Part shown: positions 1 through 7,690 of the stretch, one piece after another
Layout of the letters: every line of letters begins with the position of its first letter
Numbering within the stretch: position 1 is the stretch's first letter
NCBI GenBank assembly: GCA_964621345.1
Contig: CAZUON010000001.1
Location: forward strand, 141,809-205,808
Direction of reading: 5' to 3'
Length of the DNA: 64,000 nucleotides
DNA from: Glaciecola sp964621345
Lineage (GTDB): Bacteria > Pseudomonadota > Gammaproteobacteria > Enterobacterales > Alteromonadaceae
Notes under the pieces: generated by a model
Told to the model about the DNA's origin: nothing
The model's input: only the letters and a program-made list of their open reading frames with translations
Databases searched by the model: none
Program-made: the position numbers and the translations under genes

Positions 1-380
1 CTGTTTCCAAGCTTTATTGAGCTTGGGTGATATGTGCTGCATGAAAAGAGAAATAGCGTTAATACCGCTATAAAAAGATGAGAGTGGCGCGCGAGATGGT
101 TACGAGTCATAACTTCTATGTCCTTGGTCTATGTGACTTGTGTACACAAATGAGACAATTAATATTCGACATTGTTCGAAAGTGTAACAAAGTAAACTGC
201 CATGTCTATTCCGAAATGGGAGATTACGGGGAGAGTTTTATTCAGGTACTTACCCAACTGTGTATTTGCAACATGATGATGAAAATTCCACAAAGATTGC
301 ACAAAGACTGCACAATTAGCCAATCTTATTCTGTTAGCTTCATTACTAGTATTCAATAACTCTAAACACTGAGGCTACTT
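1..380. other. Gene-poor leader region before the YHYH operon
   Basis: No convincing coding sequence is visible. A reading frame at 78-359 has no ribosome site, no recognisable domain and an unusual composition. Bases 7-26 form a 7-bp stem (CCAAGCT/AGCTTGG) without a T-run, perhaps the remains of an upstream gene's terminator. Bases 289-315 carry two tandem copies of an 11-bp unit (CACAAAGATTG, CACAAAGACTG) plus the start of a third, about 65 bp before the first start codon. The region probably holds the promoter of the operon starting at 381, but no clear -35/-10 pair could be assigned. Confidence 0.4.
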
Positions 381-1304
381 ATGCCCTTTAAAATGTCTTT
401 GAAAAAAATTTCGACGCTAGGTATATCACTTTGCTGTGCCGCACTAATAGTTAGTTGCGGCGGTGGGTCAGGCAGTTCTTCCGACGACATAGTTGAACCT
501 GTGGATTCAGTGGATCCGGTAGATCCAGTTGTTGCTCTGATTAATGGTTCGCCTGAAACCGGTTGTGACAACCCCATGACTGAACTGACAGGGCCATATT
601 TTGAAATGGCGATGGCGAATGTTGTAGTGCTTCTATCTGAGGATGGTTGTACTGTGTCATTCAGTGCAGACGGTCAACCAAATCATATTTCTGAATACTG
701 GGATCCCGATGGAAGTAACAGTAGTCTTTGGGTTGCCGCTGAAGACCCTGACGCATTTGGTAATCCTGATAGAGACAATAAGTCGGGAAGATCGACCCCC
801 GGATTTATTGACGACTACGTTGGGCTACAGTTTGACTTAGTTGTATCGGTCGACCCGCAACTAAACTCGGGTACTCTCGAGGCAACCAGTCTTGGTGCGA
901 TGGGGATAGCGGTAAGTGGTGCACCAATTTTTAACCAGCAGGAGGGCGCTCAAGATCTTTCTGGAGGCTCGGGCGTGGTTGAGGGGCTTGATAGAAATGG
1001 CGCGCACACTGGGCCTCAGGTTTATCATTACCATTTGGAACCAAAAGCAATTTCATATGACGACGACAAGTTAGTTGGCATTATCGCAGATGGTTTTTTC
1101 CTATACGGACGAAAGGACTATTGGACAGGTGATTATCCTACTGATTTAGACGCAGCAAGCGGCCATGTAGGCCTAACCCAGGACTCAGGAGGAGAAGAGA
1201 TTTATCACTACCACATCACCAGTGACCCCCTAATCAATACCACTGATGAATACCTTCTGTTTGGTAAAGGCGTGTTCAGCGGTTTTGAAAGTGGAGTGAG
1301 ATAG
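381..1304 (+). CDS. YHYH-domain lipoprotein
   Basis: Predicted 307-residue exported lipoprotein. The N-terminus has lysines, a hydrophobic stretch and a lipobox-like LIVSC at about residues 22-26, followed by a Gly/Ser and Asp/Pro-rich linker. The rest resembles the YHYH family (Pfam YHYH), named for its Tyr-His-Tyr-His motifs. Two are visible, at residues 215-218 and 275-278, and the intervening segment contains the family-like IIADGFFLYG. The function of the family is unknown. Paired histidines and a downstream SCO copper protein make a metal-related role plausible but unproven. The ATG at 381 is preceded by GAGG with good spacing. It is the first gene of a tight three-gene operon, with the next start only 4 bp after its stop. 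Confidence 0.8.
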   Translation: MPFKMSLKKISTLGISLCCAALIVSCGGGSGSSSDDIVEPVDSVDPVDPVVALINGSPETGCDNPMTELTGPYFEMAMANVVVLLSEDGCTVSFSADGQPNHISEYWDPDGSNSSLWVAAEDPDAFGNPDRDNKSGRSTPGFIDDYVGLQFDLVVSVDPQLNSGTLEATSLGAMGIAVSGAPIFNQQEGAQDLSGGSGVVEGLDRNGAHTGPQVYHYHLEPKAISYDDDKLVGIIADGFFLYGRKDYWTGDYPTDLDAASGHVGLTQDSGGEEIYHYHITSDPLINTTDEYLLFGKGVFSGFESGVR

Positions 1305-1308
1305 CGTC

Positions 1309-1908
1309 ATGCTAAAAAAAGGAGGTTTCTGCGTTCTCTTTCTATGTTTAACGCTCTCCACGGTATTATTGATTGGCGATTACATGCTGTCAAAGCCGCT
1401 AGTTGTCGCCGCTCAACAGACCGAGCGAAACGTCCGTGGTGAAGTGACGTTCGACGGTAATCGCTTCACAGGTGAGGTGATCACTTACGACACTAACGGA
1501 AGCATATTACATCGAATTCATTATATGAACGGCCACCGACACGGCCTGAGCCGTTCATGGTTTAAAAATGGTGTACTTGGTTTTGAGGCTAAGTATGTTA
1601 AGGGTCGAAAAAACGGCCTGATAAGATCTTGGTGGGGAAACGGGAATTTAAGAACGCAAGAATATCGCAAAAATGGCCGTAGAGAGGGCGAAGGCCTTAG
1701 TTGGTATCCTAGCGGAGCACTGTTTAAAAAAACCAATCATGAAGCGGGGCGCGTAGCCGGTATACAGCAGATCTGGCGCGAAAACGGCAAAATTTCTAGC
1801 AATTTTGAATACCGCAATGGCCGCCGTTTCGGTCTATTTAAATCCATCCCTTGCATGGGAGTTGAAGACGAGAAGCTTTCAATCTCTTATTACAAAGAAC
1901 AGAGTTAA
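1309..1908 (+). CDS. MORN-type repeat protein (YwqK-like)
   Basis: A 199-residue protein with an N-terminal hydrophobic segment (about residues 7-26) that is probably a signal anchor or signal peptide. It is followed by about five degenerate 22-24-residue repeats of the MORN_2/YwqK kind, seen as alternating motifs such as YDTNG, WFKNG, WWGNG, WYPSG and WRENG, each followed by an R/H-x-G turn. Such repeats form beta-hairpin arrays at membranes or mediate contacts. Automated annotation often calls them YwqK-family antitoxin, but no toxin partner is visible here. It begins 4 bp after the YHYH gene, with a GGAGTGAG-like ribosome site inside that gene's end, so translation is probably coupled. Its role in the operon is unknown. 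Confidence 0.75.
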   Translation: MLKKGGFCVLFLCLTLSTVLLIGDYMLSKPLVVAAQQTERNVRGEVTFDGNRFTGEVITYDTNGSILHRIHYMNGHRHGLSRSWFKNGVLGFEAKYVKGRKNGLIRSWWGNGNLRTQEYRKNGRREGEGLSWYPSGALFKKTNHEAGRVAGIQQIWRENGKISSNFEYRNGRRFGLFKSIPCMGVEDEKLSISYYKEQS

Positions 1909-1940
1909 GGCAATTTGAAAAAGATGAGGCAGCAATATAT

Positions 1941-2618
1941 ATGACAACGATCACGAAGACAGTTAAAACACTTTTCGGCCTGATTTTCGCGCTCACATCA
2001 GCGCTTGCACTTGCTCAGGCAGGTGAGGCACTTCCTTATTATAATAGCGCTGATTTCACCCCGCATTGGTACAAATCTAATGACGAGAAGCTTTTAGACT
2101 TTCATAGAATTCCCGCATTTAGCTTTACCGACCAAGCGGGCAACCGCGTGAGCGATCGAACGCTACAGGACAAGATTTATATCGCGAGCTTCTTTTTTAG
2201 TACGTGCCCGGGCATTTGCCCAACGGTCCAGTCAAAACTTAGCCGAGTGCAGGTACACTTTGTTGGTGATCCAGACGTGAAAATTGTTCAACACTCTATA
2301 ACGCCATCTGTTGATACCGTGGAGACATTGTCTGCTTACGCTAAGAAAAATCAGATCGACAATAGTATCTGGCACCTGCTAACAGGTGATCGTGACGACA
2401 TTTACGAACTTGCTAAAAGTGCTTATTTTGCCAGTGAAGATTTGGGGAAGATTCAAGGTACGGACGACTTCCTACACACAGAGAACCTTCTACTGATTGA
2501 TCAAAATAAGCATATACGAGGCATTTATAACGGTCTTAACAACGTTTCAATCGACTATTTAATTGCGGATATCGAAGCACTAAAAACTGAGCGCAGCGAC
2601 AAAATGGCTTGTCATTAA
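1941..2618 (+). CDS. SCO1/SenC-family copper protein
   Basis: A 225-residue exported thioredoxin-fold protein of the SCO1/SenC/PrrC family. An N-terminal signal peptide ends near LALAQA. The copper-binding motif is intact: CPGIC places Cys89 and Cys93 in the expected FFFSTCP context, and the conserved distal His lies in LHTEN (His179). Family members deliver copper to cytochrome oxidase CuA or act as periplasmic thiol/copper redox proteins. No cytochrome oxidase genes lie nearby, so the partner is uncertain. The gene starts 32 bp after the MORN gene on the same strand, behind GATGAGGCAG. Operon membership links copper handling to the YHYH and MORN proteins. Confidence 0.88.
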   Translation: MTTITKTVKTLFGLIFALTSALALAQAGEALPYYNSADFTPHWYKSNDEKLLDFHRIPAFSFTDQAGNRVSDRTLQDKIYIASFFFSTCPGICPTVQSKLSRVQVHFVGDPDVKIVQHSITPSVDTVETLSAYAKKNQIDNSIWHLLTGDRDDIYELAKSAYFASEDLGKIQGTDDFLHTENLLLIDQNKHIRGIYNGLNNVSIDYLIADIEALKTERSDKMACH

Positions 2619-2649
2619 TAAGGAAGGGCTTTTCAATGCATGAAACACA

Positions 2650-4296
2650 TTAATTGATGGCTTTTTCCACTTCATCAATCATATTATCGAACTTTGTTTT
2701 GTGTGCATCTTTAAGGGGCATATTGTTGATAAAGCGATAAAGCTCACGTGCTTGCACAATATGTTGGCCTTCTGGCTTGTTGGTTTTTTCGATAAGTTTT
2801 ACTAAACATTGTAATAGGTTAAGATTTACATTTATATTAAGTGGACTGACTTTTTTCGCGGTATTGAATTCTTCATAGGCTTCTTGATAGCTACCTGAAC
2901 TATATAAACTTACCCCTCTTTTGTTATGGCAGACATACAAGTCAAAGGTTTCTTTGGCATTGGCACTTTCGCGCTCTATTAAATGCAATATCGATTGGTC
3001 TATCTTGTCTGCATTTTTACGCAAAACCTTTATTAACTTAGTGGCTTCTTCAAAATCCCCCAAATCAAACATCAGCTTTAAGCTGTCGGCGGCCATCGCA
3101 ATAGGGTAGTCGCTAAAATTTTTCTCAATTTGAATCTGCGTTTCTTCGAAGCTCTTTTTGGACTCAGACTGCTTGCCCTCAATAAGTAACATGCGCGATT
3201 GGATCACCGACTGGAAAATATCAAAGTCGAAATCATCAGGGCTCTGATGAATAGATTCGTCATTTTGCATTCGCTGCATGGTAAGCAAGGTTTCTTGTAA
3301 GTAACGATTTTTAACGCTTTTATGCTCGGTGTTTTCAGCAATATCTAAAACAGAGCGAATGTAACCACACACATGATTAATATTTTTGTGTACAGAACGT
3401 TGAGAGAGCTCATAAATGGATTTGGCGCTGTGCATTGCCAGCTCAAAATGCCCGTTTTCTCTGGCAATTTCGCACACCCTAAAGTGGCGGTCAATTGATA
3501 GAGGAGAGAGTTCTAGCGCCTCTAGAATATATTTTAAAGCTTCAGGCTTTTTATTATCTTGTAAATAAGCATCTGCAATAATGTCGTAGGCTTCTACCGT
3601 ATTGACTGAGCTTTCGATAACGCGTTTAGCCAATTCGATAGCTTTTTCAAAGTCCTTTTTCAAAAGGTGCGTTTTTGCCAACGAACATACCGCCCAATGC
3701 AGTGCGCGCTCTTCAATTACCTTGTTAAGCACCGCTTCAGCGGCATCGTATTGCTCAGTTTTCCAATAAAGTTTTACTAAAAGCTGAAGTAGGTGATTCG
3801 TATAGCGGGGCTCTATTTGTAAAAAGTGCTTGCAGGTTTCGATGCTCAAAATATATTTCTGATGATCTATTTGACTGTAAAGGGCTGCTAAACTGATTCG
3901 GCGCTGCGTAGCTCTACTAATGCGAGCATTGAGCTGCGCTTGTGAAAAGGGTTTAACTAAATAGTCGTCGGGCTGTTTTTCAAGGGAGCCTAATACCATG
4001 CTTCGGGCGCTGTCACCGCTTATCATAATAAAAACGGTTGATGGTTTTACTAGCTGGCACTTTCTAATTTCTTCTAAAAATTCAAAGCCGTTTTTGCGGT
4101 TAGTGCCTAAATGTAAGTCGCTCACGATAATATCGTATTTACTGCCTTTGCAGGCTTTCAGTCCGGCTTCTGCTGATTGTTCGGTGTGTACCTTTTTTGC
4201 ACCTAAGGCGTTTAGCAAACCGCGCAACAACATTAAAAACGGGCGACGGTCTTCTACGACTAGGCATCTTTTGTCTGAATAGTCTAATTTTTCCAT
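2650..4296 (-). CDS. Response regulator with TPR repeats
   Basis: A 548-residue protein. Residues about 8-130 form a receiver domain with the acidic pair Glu15/Asp16, phospho-acceptor Asp60 (VSDLHLG), Ser93 in MISGDS and Lys115 in VKPF. Residues from about 135 onward are helical and carry TPR-like repeats, clearest around 185-285 and near the C-terminus at about 460-500. There is no DNA-binding or enzymatic output domain, so output is probably protein-protein interaction through the TPRs. No histidine kinase is adjacent. An orphan kinase lies about 14 kb away at 18315-19031 and is a possible but unproven partner. It converges with the SCO gene across a 31-bp gap. Confidence 0.85.
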   Translation of the reverse strand: MEKLDYSDKRCLVVEDRRPFLMLLRGLLNALGAKKVHTEQSAEAGLKACKGSKYDIIVSDLHLGTNRKNGFEFLEEIRKCQLVKPSTVFIMISGDSARSMVLGSLEKQPDDYLVKPFSQAQLNARISRATQRRISLAALYSQIDHQKYILSIETCKHFLQIEPRYTNHLLQLLVKLYWKTEQYDAAEAVLNKVIEERALHWAVCSLAKTHLLKKDFEKAIELAKRVIESSVNTVEAYDIIADAYLQDNKKPEALKYILEALELSPLSIDRHFRVCEIARENGHFELAMHSAKSIYELSQRSVHKNINHVCGYIRSVLDIAENTEHKSVKNRYLQETLLTMQRMQNDESIHQSPDDFDFDIFQSVIQSRMLLIEGKQSESKKSFEETQIQIEKNFSDYPIAMAADSLKLMFDLGDFEEATKLIKVLRKNADKIDQSILHLIERESANAKETFDLYVCHNKRGVSLYSSGSYQEAYEEFNTAKKVSPLNINVNLNLLQCLVKLIEKTNKPEGQHIVQARELYRFINNMPLKDAHKTKFDNMIDEVEKAIN

Positions 4297-4484
4297 TGAA
4301 TACCGACGAACTCATTTTATGTTAATTAGAAACGACCTAACACAGCACTTTGCTGTCTTAGCCTAATACTCTTCTTTATATCGTTAAAATAGAAAAAGCC
4401 TTGAGCTATTTAAGCTGCTTGCCGATAGATCATTAACTGTCTGATTTAATTTTGTACAATGCTCGCGTCGATACGCATTTATAT

Positions 4485-5006
4485 ATGAACATACACGACT
4501 ATATTTATAGCCAAAATACGATTAACAAAGCGCTCCATGCGCCAGGAGAGGAGCATCTAGATTTTGCTTTGTTTGCGTCTATTTTTAGTGAACAAATGGA
4601 TCTTAGTCGAGAGCATATTCAAGCAGATGAAGAAATACCAGTGCCTACTTTTATTGAAGGTATTGAGGGCAATACCCATAAAGCCTTTCATTTAAAAGCA
4701 GAAGCTCAAGATTATAAGATGTATCAGCTTTTAAACGATGCACTACAAAGACAGAACATGCTCGAGTATAAGCTATTGCAGTGCATGTCTTGCGTACCAC
4801 TTTCTCTTCATGATGATCACCAACATATAGATGACGATGTCCTCAGTAATTGCTCTATGGCAACGCAGCAAACCTTCAAACAAAAACAAAGTGCGTATTA
4901 TGATGCTGCTGAATTAGGCGAAGATGCGAATGCGAGTAATCAGCAGCAGCCAGCGTGGTTGCACGATATTATTGAGCAAAGCCACCAGCAGTTCCAAAAC
5001 TTATAG
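4485..5006 (+). CDS. Uncharacterised acidic protein
   Basis: I do not confidently recognise this protein. From the ATG at 4485 it has 173 residues. An in-frame TTG at 4452 would add 11, and neither start has a clear ribosome site. It is acidic and rich in Gln, His and Asp, with no signal peptide or membrane segment. It is predicted largely helical, with a His/Asp cluster (LHDDHQHIDDD) near the middle and a Gln-rich C-terminus. The N-terminal third weakly recalls the VC2046/SO_2500 family from memory only. It is transcribed divergently from the TPR response regulator across about 190 bp and precedes trhO in the same direction. Confidence 0.55.
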   Translation: MNIHDYIYSQNTINKALHAPGEEHLDFALFASIFSEQMDLSREHIQADEEIPVPTFIEGIEGNTHKAFHLKAEAQDYKMYQLLNDALQRQNMLEYKLLQCMSCVPLSLHDDHQHIDDDVLSNCSMATQQTFKQKQSAYYDAAELGEDANASNQQQPAWLHDIIEQSHQQFQNL

Positions 5007-5167
5007 GATTTACCTTCCTTACCCTCACATTACTCGCAATTTTGTTTGTACTACCTGCTACCTATCTTTAAAAGCATACGCATATCTCGATATTTTCTCG
5101 CCTATGTGCTAGTCTTCGCGCCGCAATTTTGCATTGGTTTTACGTTCCAACGTCGCAAAGGTAAATT

Positions 5168-6163
5168 ATGAATCAGTTTTTAGTATGTGCACTATACAAG
5201 TTCGTCACGCTTGAAAATTACAAAGAGATGCGCGAACCGCTTCGCGCATTTATGGAGTCTCAACAGATAAAAGGCACCATATTGCTCGCAAAAGAAGGTC
5301 TCAATGGCACCGTTTCAGGGCCTGAGGCTAGCATTAAGTCGCTACTTGCTCGCTTAAACGAAGATGAGCGCATTGCGCCGGTCTCCCACAAAGAATCTTG
5401 GCATGACGAACAGCCTTTTTATCGTACGAAGGTTAAGCTTAAACAAGAGATTGTAACCATGGGCGTGGAAGGCATCGACCCTCGCCAAACGGTAGGTACC
5501 TACGTTAAGCCAAAAGATTGGAATGCACTAATATCTGACCCTGATGTGACCGTTATTGATACCCGTAACGACTATGAAATTGAAATTGGTACTTTTAAGC
5601 ATGCGGTTAATCCAAATACCGAATCATTTCGAGAGTTCCCTGAATATGTTGCACAAAACCTCGACATCGCCAAACATAAAAAAGTCGCGATGTTTTGCAC
5701 CGGTGGTATACGCTGCGAAAAATCCACAGCTTATTTGAAAGAGCAAGGCTTTGATGAGGTATATCATTTAGAGGGTGGCATTCTTCAATATTTAGAAGAT
5801 GTCCCTCAAGATGAATCATTATGGGAAGGGGATTGTTTTGTTTTCGATAACCGTGTTGCGGTAAATCATCAATTACAAAAGAGTGATTATGACCAATGCT
5901 ACGGCTGCCGCTTGCCCCTAACCGAAGAAGAAAAACAAAGTGAAATGTTTGAAGCCGGTGTAACCTGCCCAAAGTGTTATGGTAAGCATTCGGACGAGCA
6001 ACTAGCGCGTTTCCGCGAGCGTGAAAAGCAAGTTAACTTAGCAAAAGCACGTAAACAGGAGCATGTAGGCAGCGGCGCACGTGACTTAATGCAGCAAAAG
6101 CGAGACAAAAAAGCACGTCAGCAACGCGCACGAGCACTCGCACAAAAACACGCGCAACAGTAA
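5168..6163 (+). CDS. trhO: tRNA uridine(34) hydroxylase TrhO
   Basis: A 331-residue protein matching the TrhO/YceA family (UPF0176), which uses molecular oxygen to hydroxylate U34 of certain tRNAs as a step toward 5-methoxy/5-oxyacetyl-uridine. The N-terminal ferredoxin-like domain begins FLVCALYKFV. A rhodanese domain spans about residues 120-215, with active-site Cys177 in MFCTGGIRCEKS. A C-terminal Cys-rich segment (CYGCRLPL...CPKC) and a basic Lys/Arg/Gln tail follow, as is usual for the family. Length fits the roughly 330-350-residue norm. It is a cytosolic, monocistronic gene, and AAAGG precedes the ATG. Confidence 0.95.
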   Translation: MNQFLVCALYKFVTLENYKEMREPLRAFMESQQIKGTILLAKEGLNGTVSGPEASIKSLLARLNEDERIAPVSHKESWHDEQPFYRTKVKLKQEIVTMGVEGIDPRQTVGTYVKPKDWNALISDPDVTVIDTRNDYEIEIGTFKHAVNPNTESFREFPEYVAQNLDIAKHKKVAMFCTGGIRCEKSTAYLKEQGFDEVYHLEGGILQYLEDVPQDESLWEGDCFVFDNRVAVNHQLQKSDYDQCYGCRLPLTEEEKQSEMFEAGVTCPKCYGKHSDEQLARFREREKQVNLAKARKQEHVGSGARDLMQQKRDKKARQQRARALAQKHAQQ

Positions 6164-6270
6164 ATTGTGACTGAGTGTGAATCATCAGGTTTTTTCCTAG
6201 ACATTGATGAAGTTATCAGAGTAAACTTGATGATAATGAATTCAATATTTTCACCGACAGGGGGGCAGCC

Positions 6271-6531
6271 ATGAGTGATACTAAAGCGCCGGCTAACCAG
6301 TTAACAGAAGAACAGATCGCCAGTATTAGAAAAGACTTCGACTTTTTTGACAGAGATGGCAACGGCCAAATTGATTTAAGCGAGTTTATCGACTTGCTCA
6401 CAATATTGTCGCCAAAAACCAAAATCAACCATGTTCAAGAAGGCTTTGATTTGATTGATGGCAACGGTGATGGATTTATTGATTTCGAAGAATTTTTAGC
6501 ATGGTGGAAAGAAGGCTGGTGGGAGTACTAA
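6271..6531 (+). CDS. Small EF-hand calcium-binding protein
   Basis: An 86-residue protein with two canonical EF-hand loops. Asp27-Glu38 has D-x-D-x-N-G-x-I-D-L-S-E. Asp63-Glu74 has D-x-N-x-D-G-x-I-D-F-x-E. All calcium-coordinating positions are retained, so calcium binding is likely. No signal peptide is visible, so the protein is probably cytoplasmic, and its target is unknown. The C-terminus is notably Trp-rich (WWKEGWWEY). A very strong ribosome site (AGGGGGG) lies upstream of the ATG and a strong terminator follows at 6578-6603, suggesting a highly expressed single-gene transcript. Small calmodulin-like proteins of this kind are common in marine gammaproteobacteria, with little functional data. 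Confidence 0.88.
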   Translation: MSDTKAPANQLTEEQIASIRKDFDFFDRDGNGQIDLSEFIDLLTILSPKTKINHVQEGFDLIDGNGDGFIDFEEFLAWWKEGWWEY

Positions 6532-6577
6532 GCTTTCAGCCGACTTCTTCGTTATGCAACGAATTAAAGATGTGAAC

Positions 6578-6603
6578 AAAAGGCGCTTGAGGGCGCCTTT
6601 TTT
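6578..6603 (+). terminator. Intrinsic terminator after the EF-hand gene
   Basis: A perfect 9-bp stem (AAAAGGCGC at 6578-6586 with GCGCCTTTT at 6593-6601), a 6-base loop TTGAGG and a run of T. It lies 47 bp after the EF-hand stop codon. Confidence 0.9.
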
Positions 6604-6882
6604 GTGTTTTAACTAGTAGCTTTTTATCTGTGATTTACAGAAAAGTAACGCTATTTAGAAAATGTACTTATTCTATTAAAATCTTTAAAAATACACGAAT
6701 ATGCTTAATTTGGAATTTATTTGTAGTTAAATTCGTAATTATAATTAATTGTTAAAATCTTAATTGTGTAATTATTTGCTGCAAAATGTGGTTAAATGTA
6801 TGTAAAAGTTAATAACTGCTTTTACCTTCATTTTATTAATTTTTGTAGCATGCTCAATTGAAAATTTGTTAGATGAAATAAA
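6604..6882. other. AT-rich intergenic region
   Basis: About 280 bases of very AT-rich sequence with no coding frame, between the EF-hand terminator and the YbaK start. It presumably holds the ybaK promoter. No distinctive palindrome, repeat or RNA structure was found. Confidence 0.5.
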
Positions 6883-7350
6883 ATGACACCAGGCATCAAT
6901 GCTCTTAAAAAGCACAAAGTTGATTTTGAAATATTGCATTATGAGCACGACAGTAACATGCAATCCTTTGGGCTAGAAGTGTGCGAGAAACTAAAGCTTC
7001 CAGCTAACAAGGTGTTTAAGACACTCATGGTTGAGCTGGCAAATAACACGCTTGTTAGCGTGCTTGTACCTGTAAGTTCGCAGTTAAATATGAAGATACT
7101 CGCACAGCATATGCACGTTAAGTCTGCGAAAATGGCAAGTCCTAGCCAAGTTAAAAATAGCAGTGGATATGTACTTGGAGGCGTTAGTCCTTTTGGGCAA
7201 AAAAAGCTGAAGCACACTATTGTTGATATATCTGCACAGGATCTGGATATTGTCTACGTGAGCGCGGGTAAAAGAGGCCTTGAAATAAAGATAAGGCCTG
7301 AGGTATTACATACCTTGTTAAAGGCAAGTTTTGTAAGCATTGCGCATTAA
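6883..7350 (+). CDS. ybaK: YbaK-type aminoacyl-tRNA deacylase
   Basis: A 155-residue single-domain protein of the YbaK/ProX editing family, which hydrolyses mischarged tRNA, typically Cys-tRNA(Pro). The catalytic lysine is visible as Lys46 in NKVFKTL, the same position as in characterised YbaK proteins. The conserved GGVSPFGQKK and the SAGKRGLEI glycine-rich strand are also present. Length matches the family (about 155-160). It is cytosolic and acts in trans on tRNA. It stands alone on the plus strand, convergent with the DUF2282 gene 19 bp downstream. Other INS-superfamily deacylases are possible, but the motif spacing favours YbaK. Confidence 0.9.
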   Translation: MTPGINALKKHKVDFEILHYEHDSNMQSFGLEVCEKLKLPANKVFKTLMVELANNTLVSVLVPVSSQLNMKILAQHMHVKSAKMASPSQVKNSSGYVLGGVSPFGQKKLKHTIVDISAQDLDIVYVSAGKRGLEIKIRPEVLHTLLKASFVSIAH

Positions 7351-7369
7351 GTTTATGTTTGAAAAAGAC

Positions 7370-7672
7370 CTACTCGTTCTCGTTACGTTCCTTACGCTGT
7401 AGCTTTTCAAACATCTTCATTGCTTGCTCTTGACTATAACCGCCTAATTCTTTGCACGTGCTTGCTGGCACTAAACGCCATTCCCCAATGTCGTTAGCAA
7501 GCGTTGCTTGACCCGCGCAAGCATGAGTGCCGGCTAAGTTAGCACAATCATTTTGTCCAACTGCCGACACGCCAAAACACTTTTCAGTGTCTTTACTTTC
7601 GGTGATGTGGGCGTTTGCCATACTTACGGCGCTAATAGCAGTTAGCACACCTAGCGTTATTCGATATTTCAT
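7370..7672 (-). CDS. BufA1-like (DUF2282) small secreted peptide precursor
   Basis: A 100-residue protein with a signal peptide (cleavage probably after SMANA at about residue 21). Four cysteines occur at residues 32, 43, 52 and 73 in the contexts EKCFGV, GQNDCA, HACAGQ and ASTCKE, which match the DUF2282 family. DUF2282 proteins are now known as bufferin-1 precursors (BufA1), copper-binding RiPPs whose core cysteines are modified by BufB (DUF692) with BufC (DUF2063). Neither enzyme, nor a DoxX protein, is adjacent. The neighbours are ybaK (convergent) and a DEAD-box helicase 18 bp upstream on the same strand. The Lys/Arg/Glu-rich C-terminal tail is unlike typical family members. It may be unmodified or modified by enzymes encoded elsewhere. 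Confidence 0.8.
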   Translation of the reverse strand: MKYRITLGVLTAISAVSMANAHITESKDTEKCFGVSAVGQNDCANLAGTHACAGQATLANDIGEWRLVPASTCKELGGYSQEQAMKMFEKLQRKERNENE

Positions 7673-7690
7673 ACTACGAATTTTCCTGTT

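Noticed and set aside
78..359. 93-residue open frame before the YHYH gene
   Set aside because: No ribosome site, no domain, unusual Cys/Met-rich composition, and an overlapping frame exists on the other strand. It lies where the operon promoter is expected.
1309..1908. Antitoxin of a toxin-antitoxin pair
   Set aside because: The YwqK name comes from automated annotation of MORN-like repeats. The neighbours are a YHYH lipoprotein and a SCO protein, not a toxin.
6604..6882. A small RNA or riboswitch in the AT-rich gap before ybaK
   Set aside because: No stable hairpin series or terminator was found, only AT-rich sequence.
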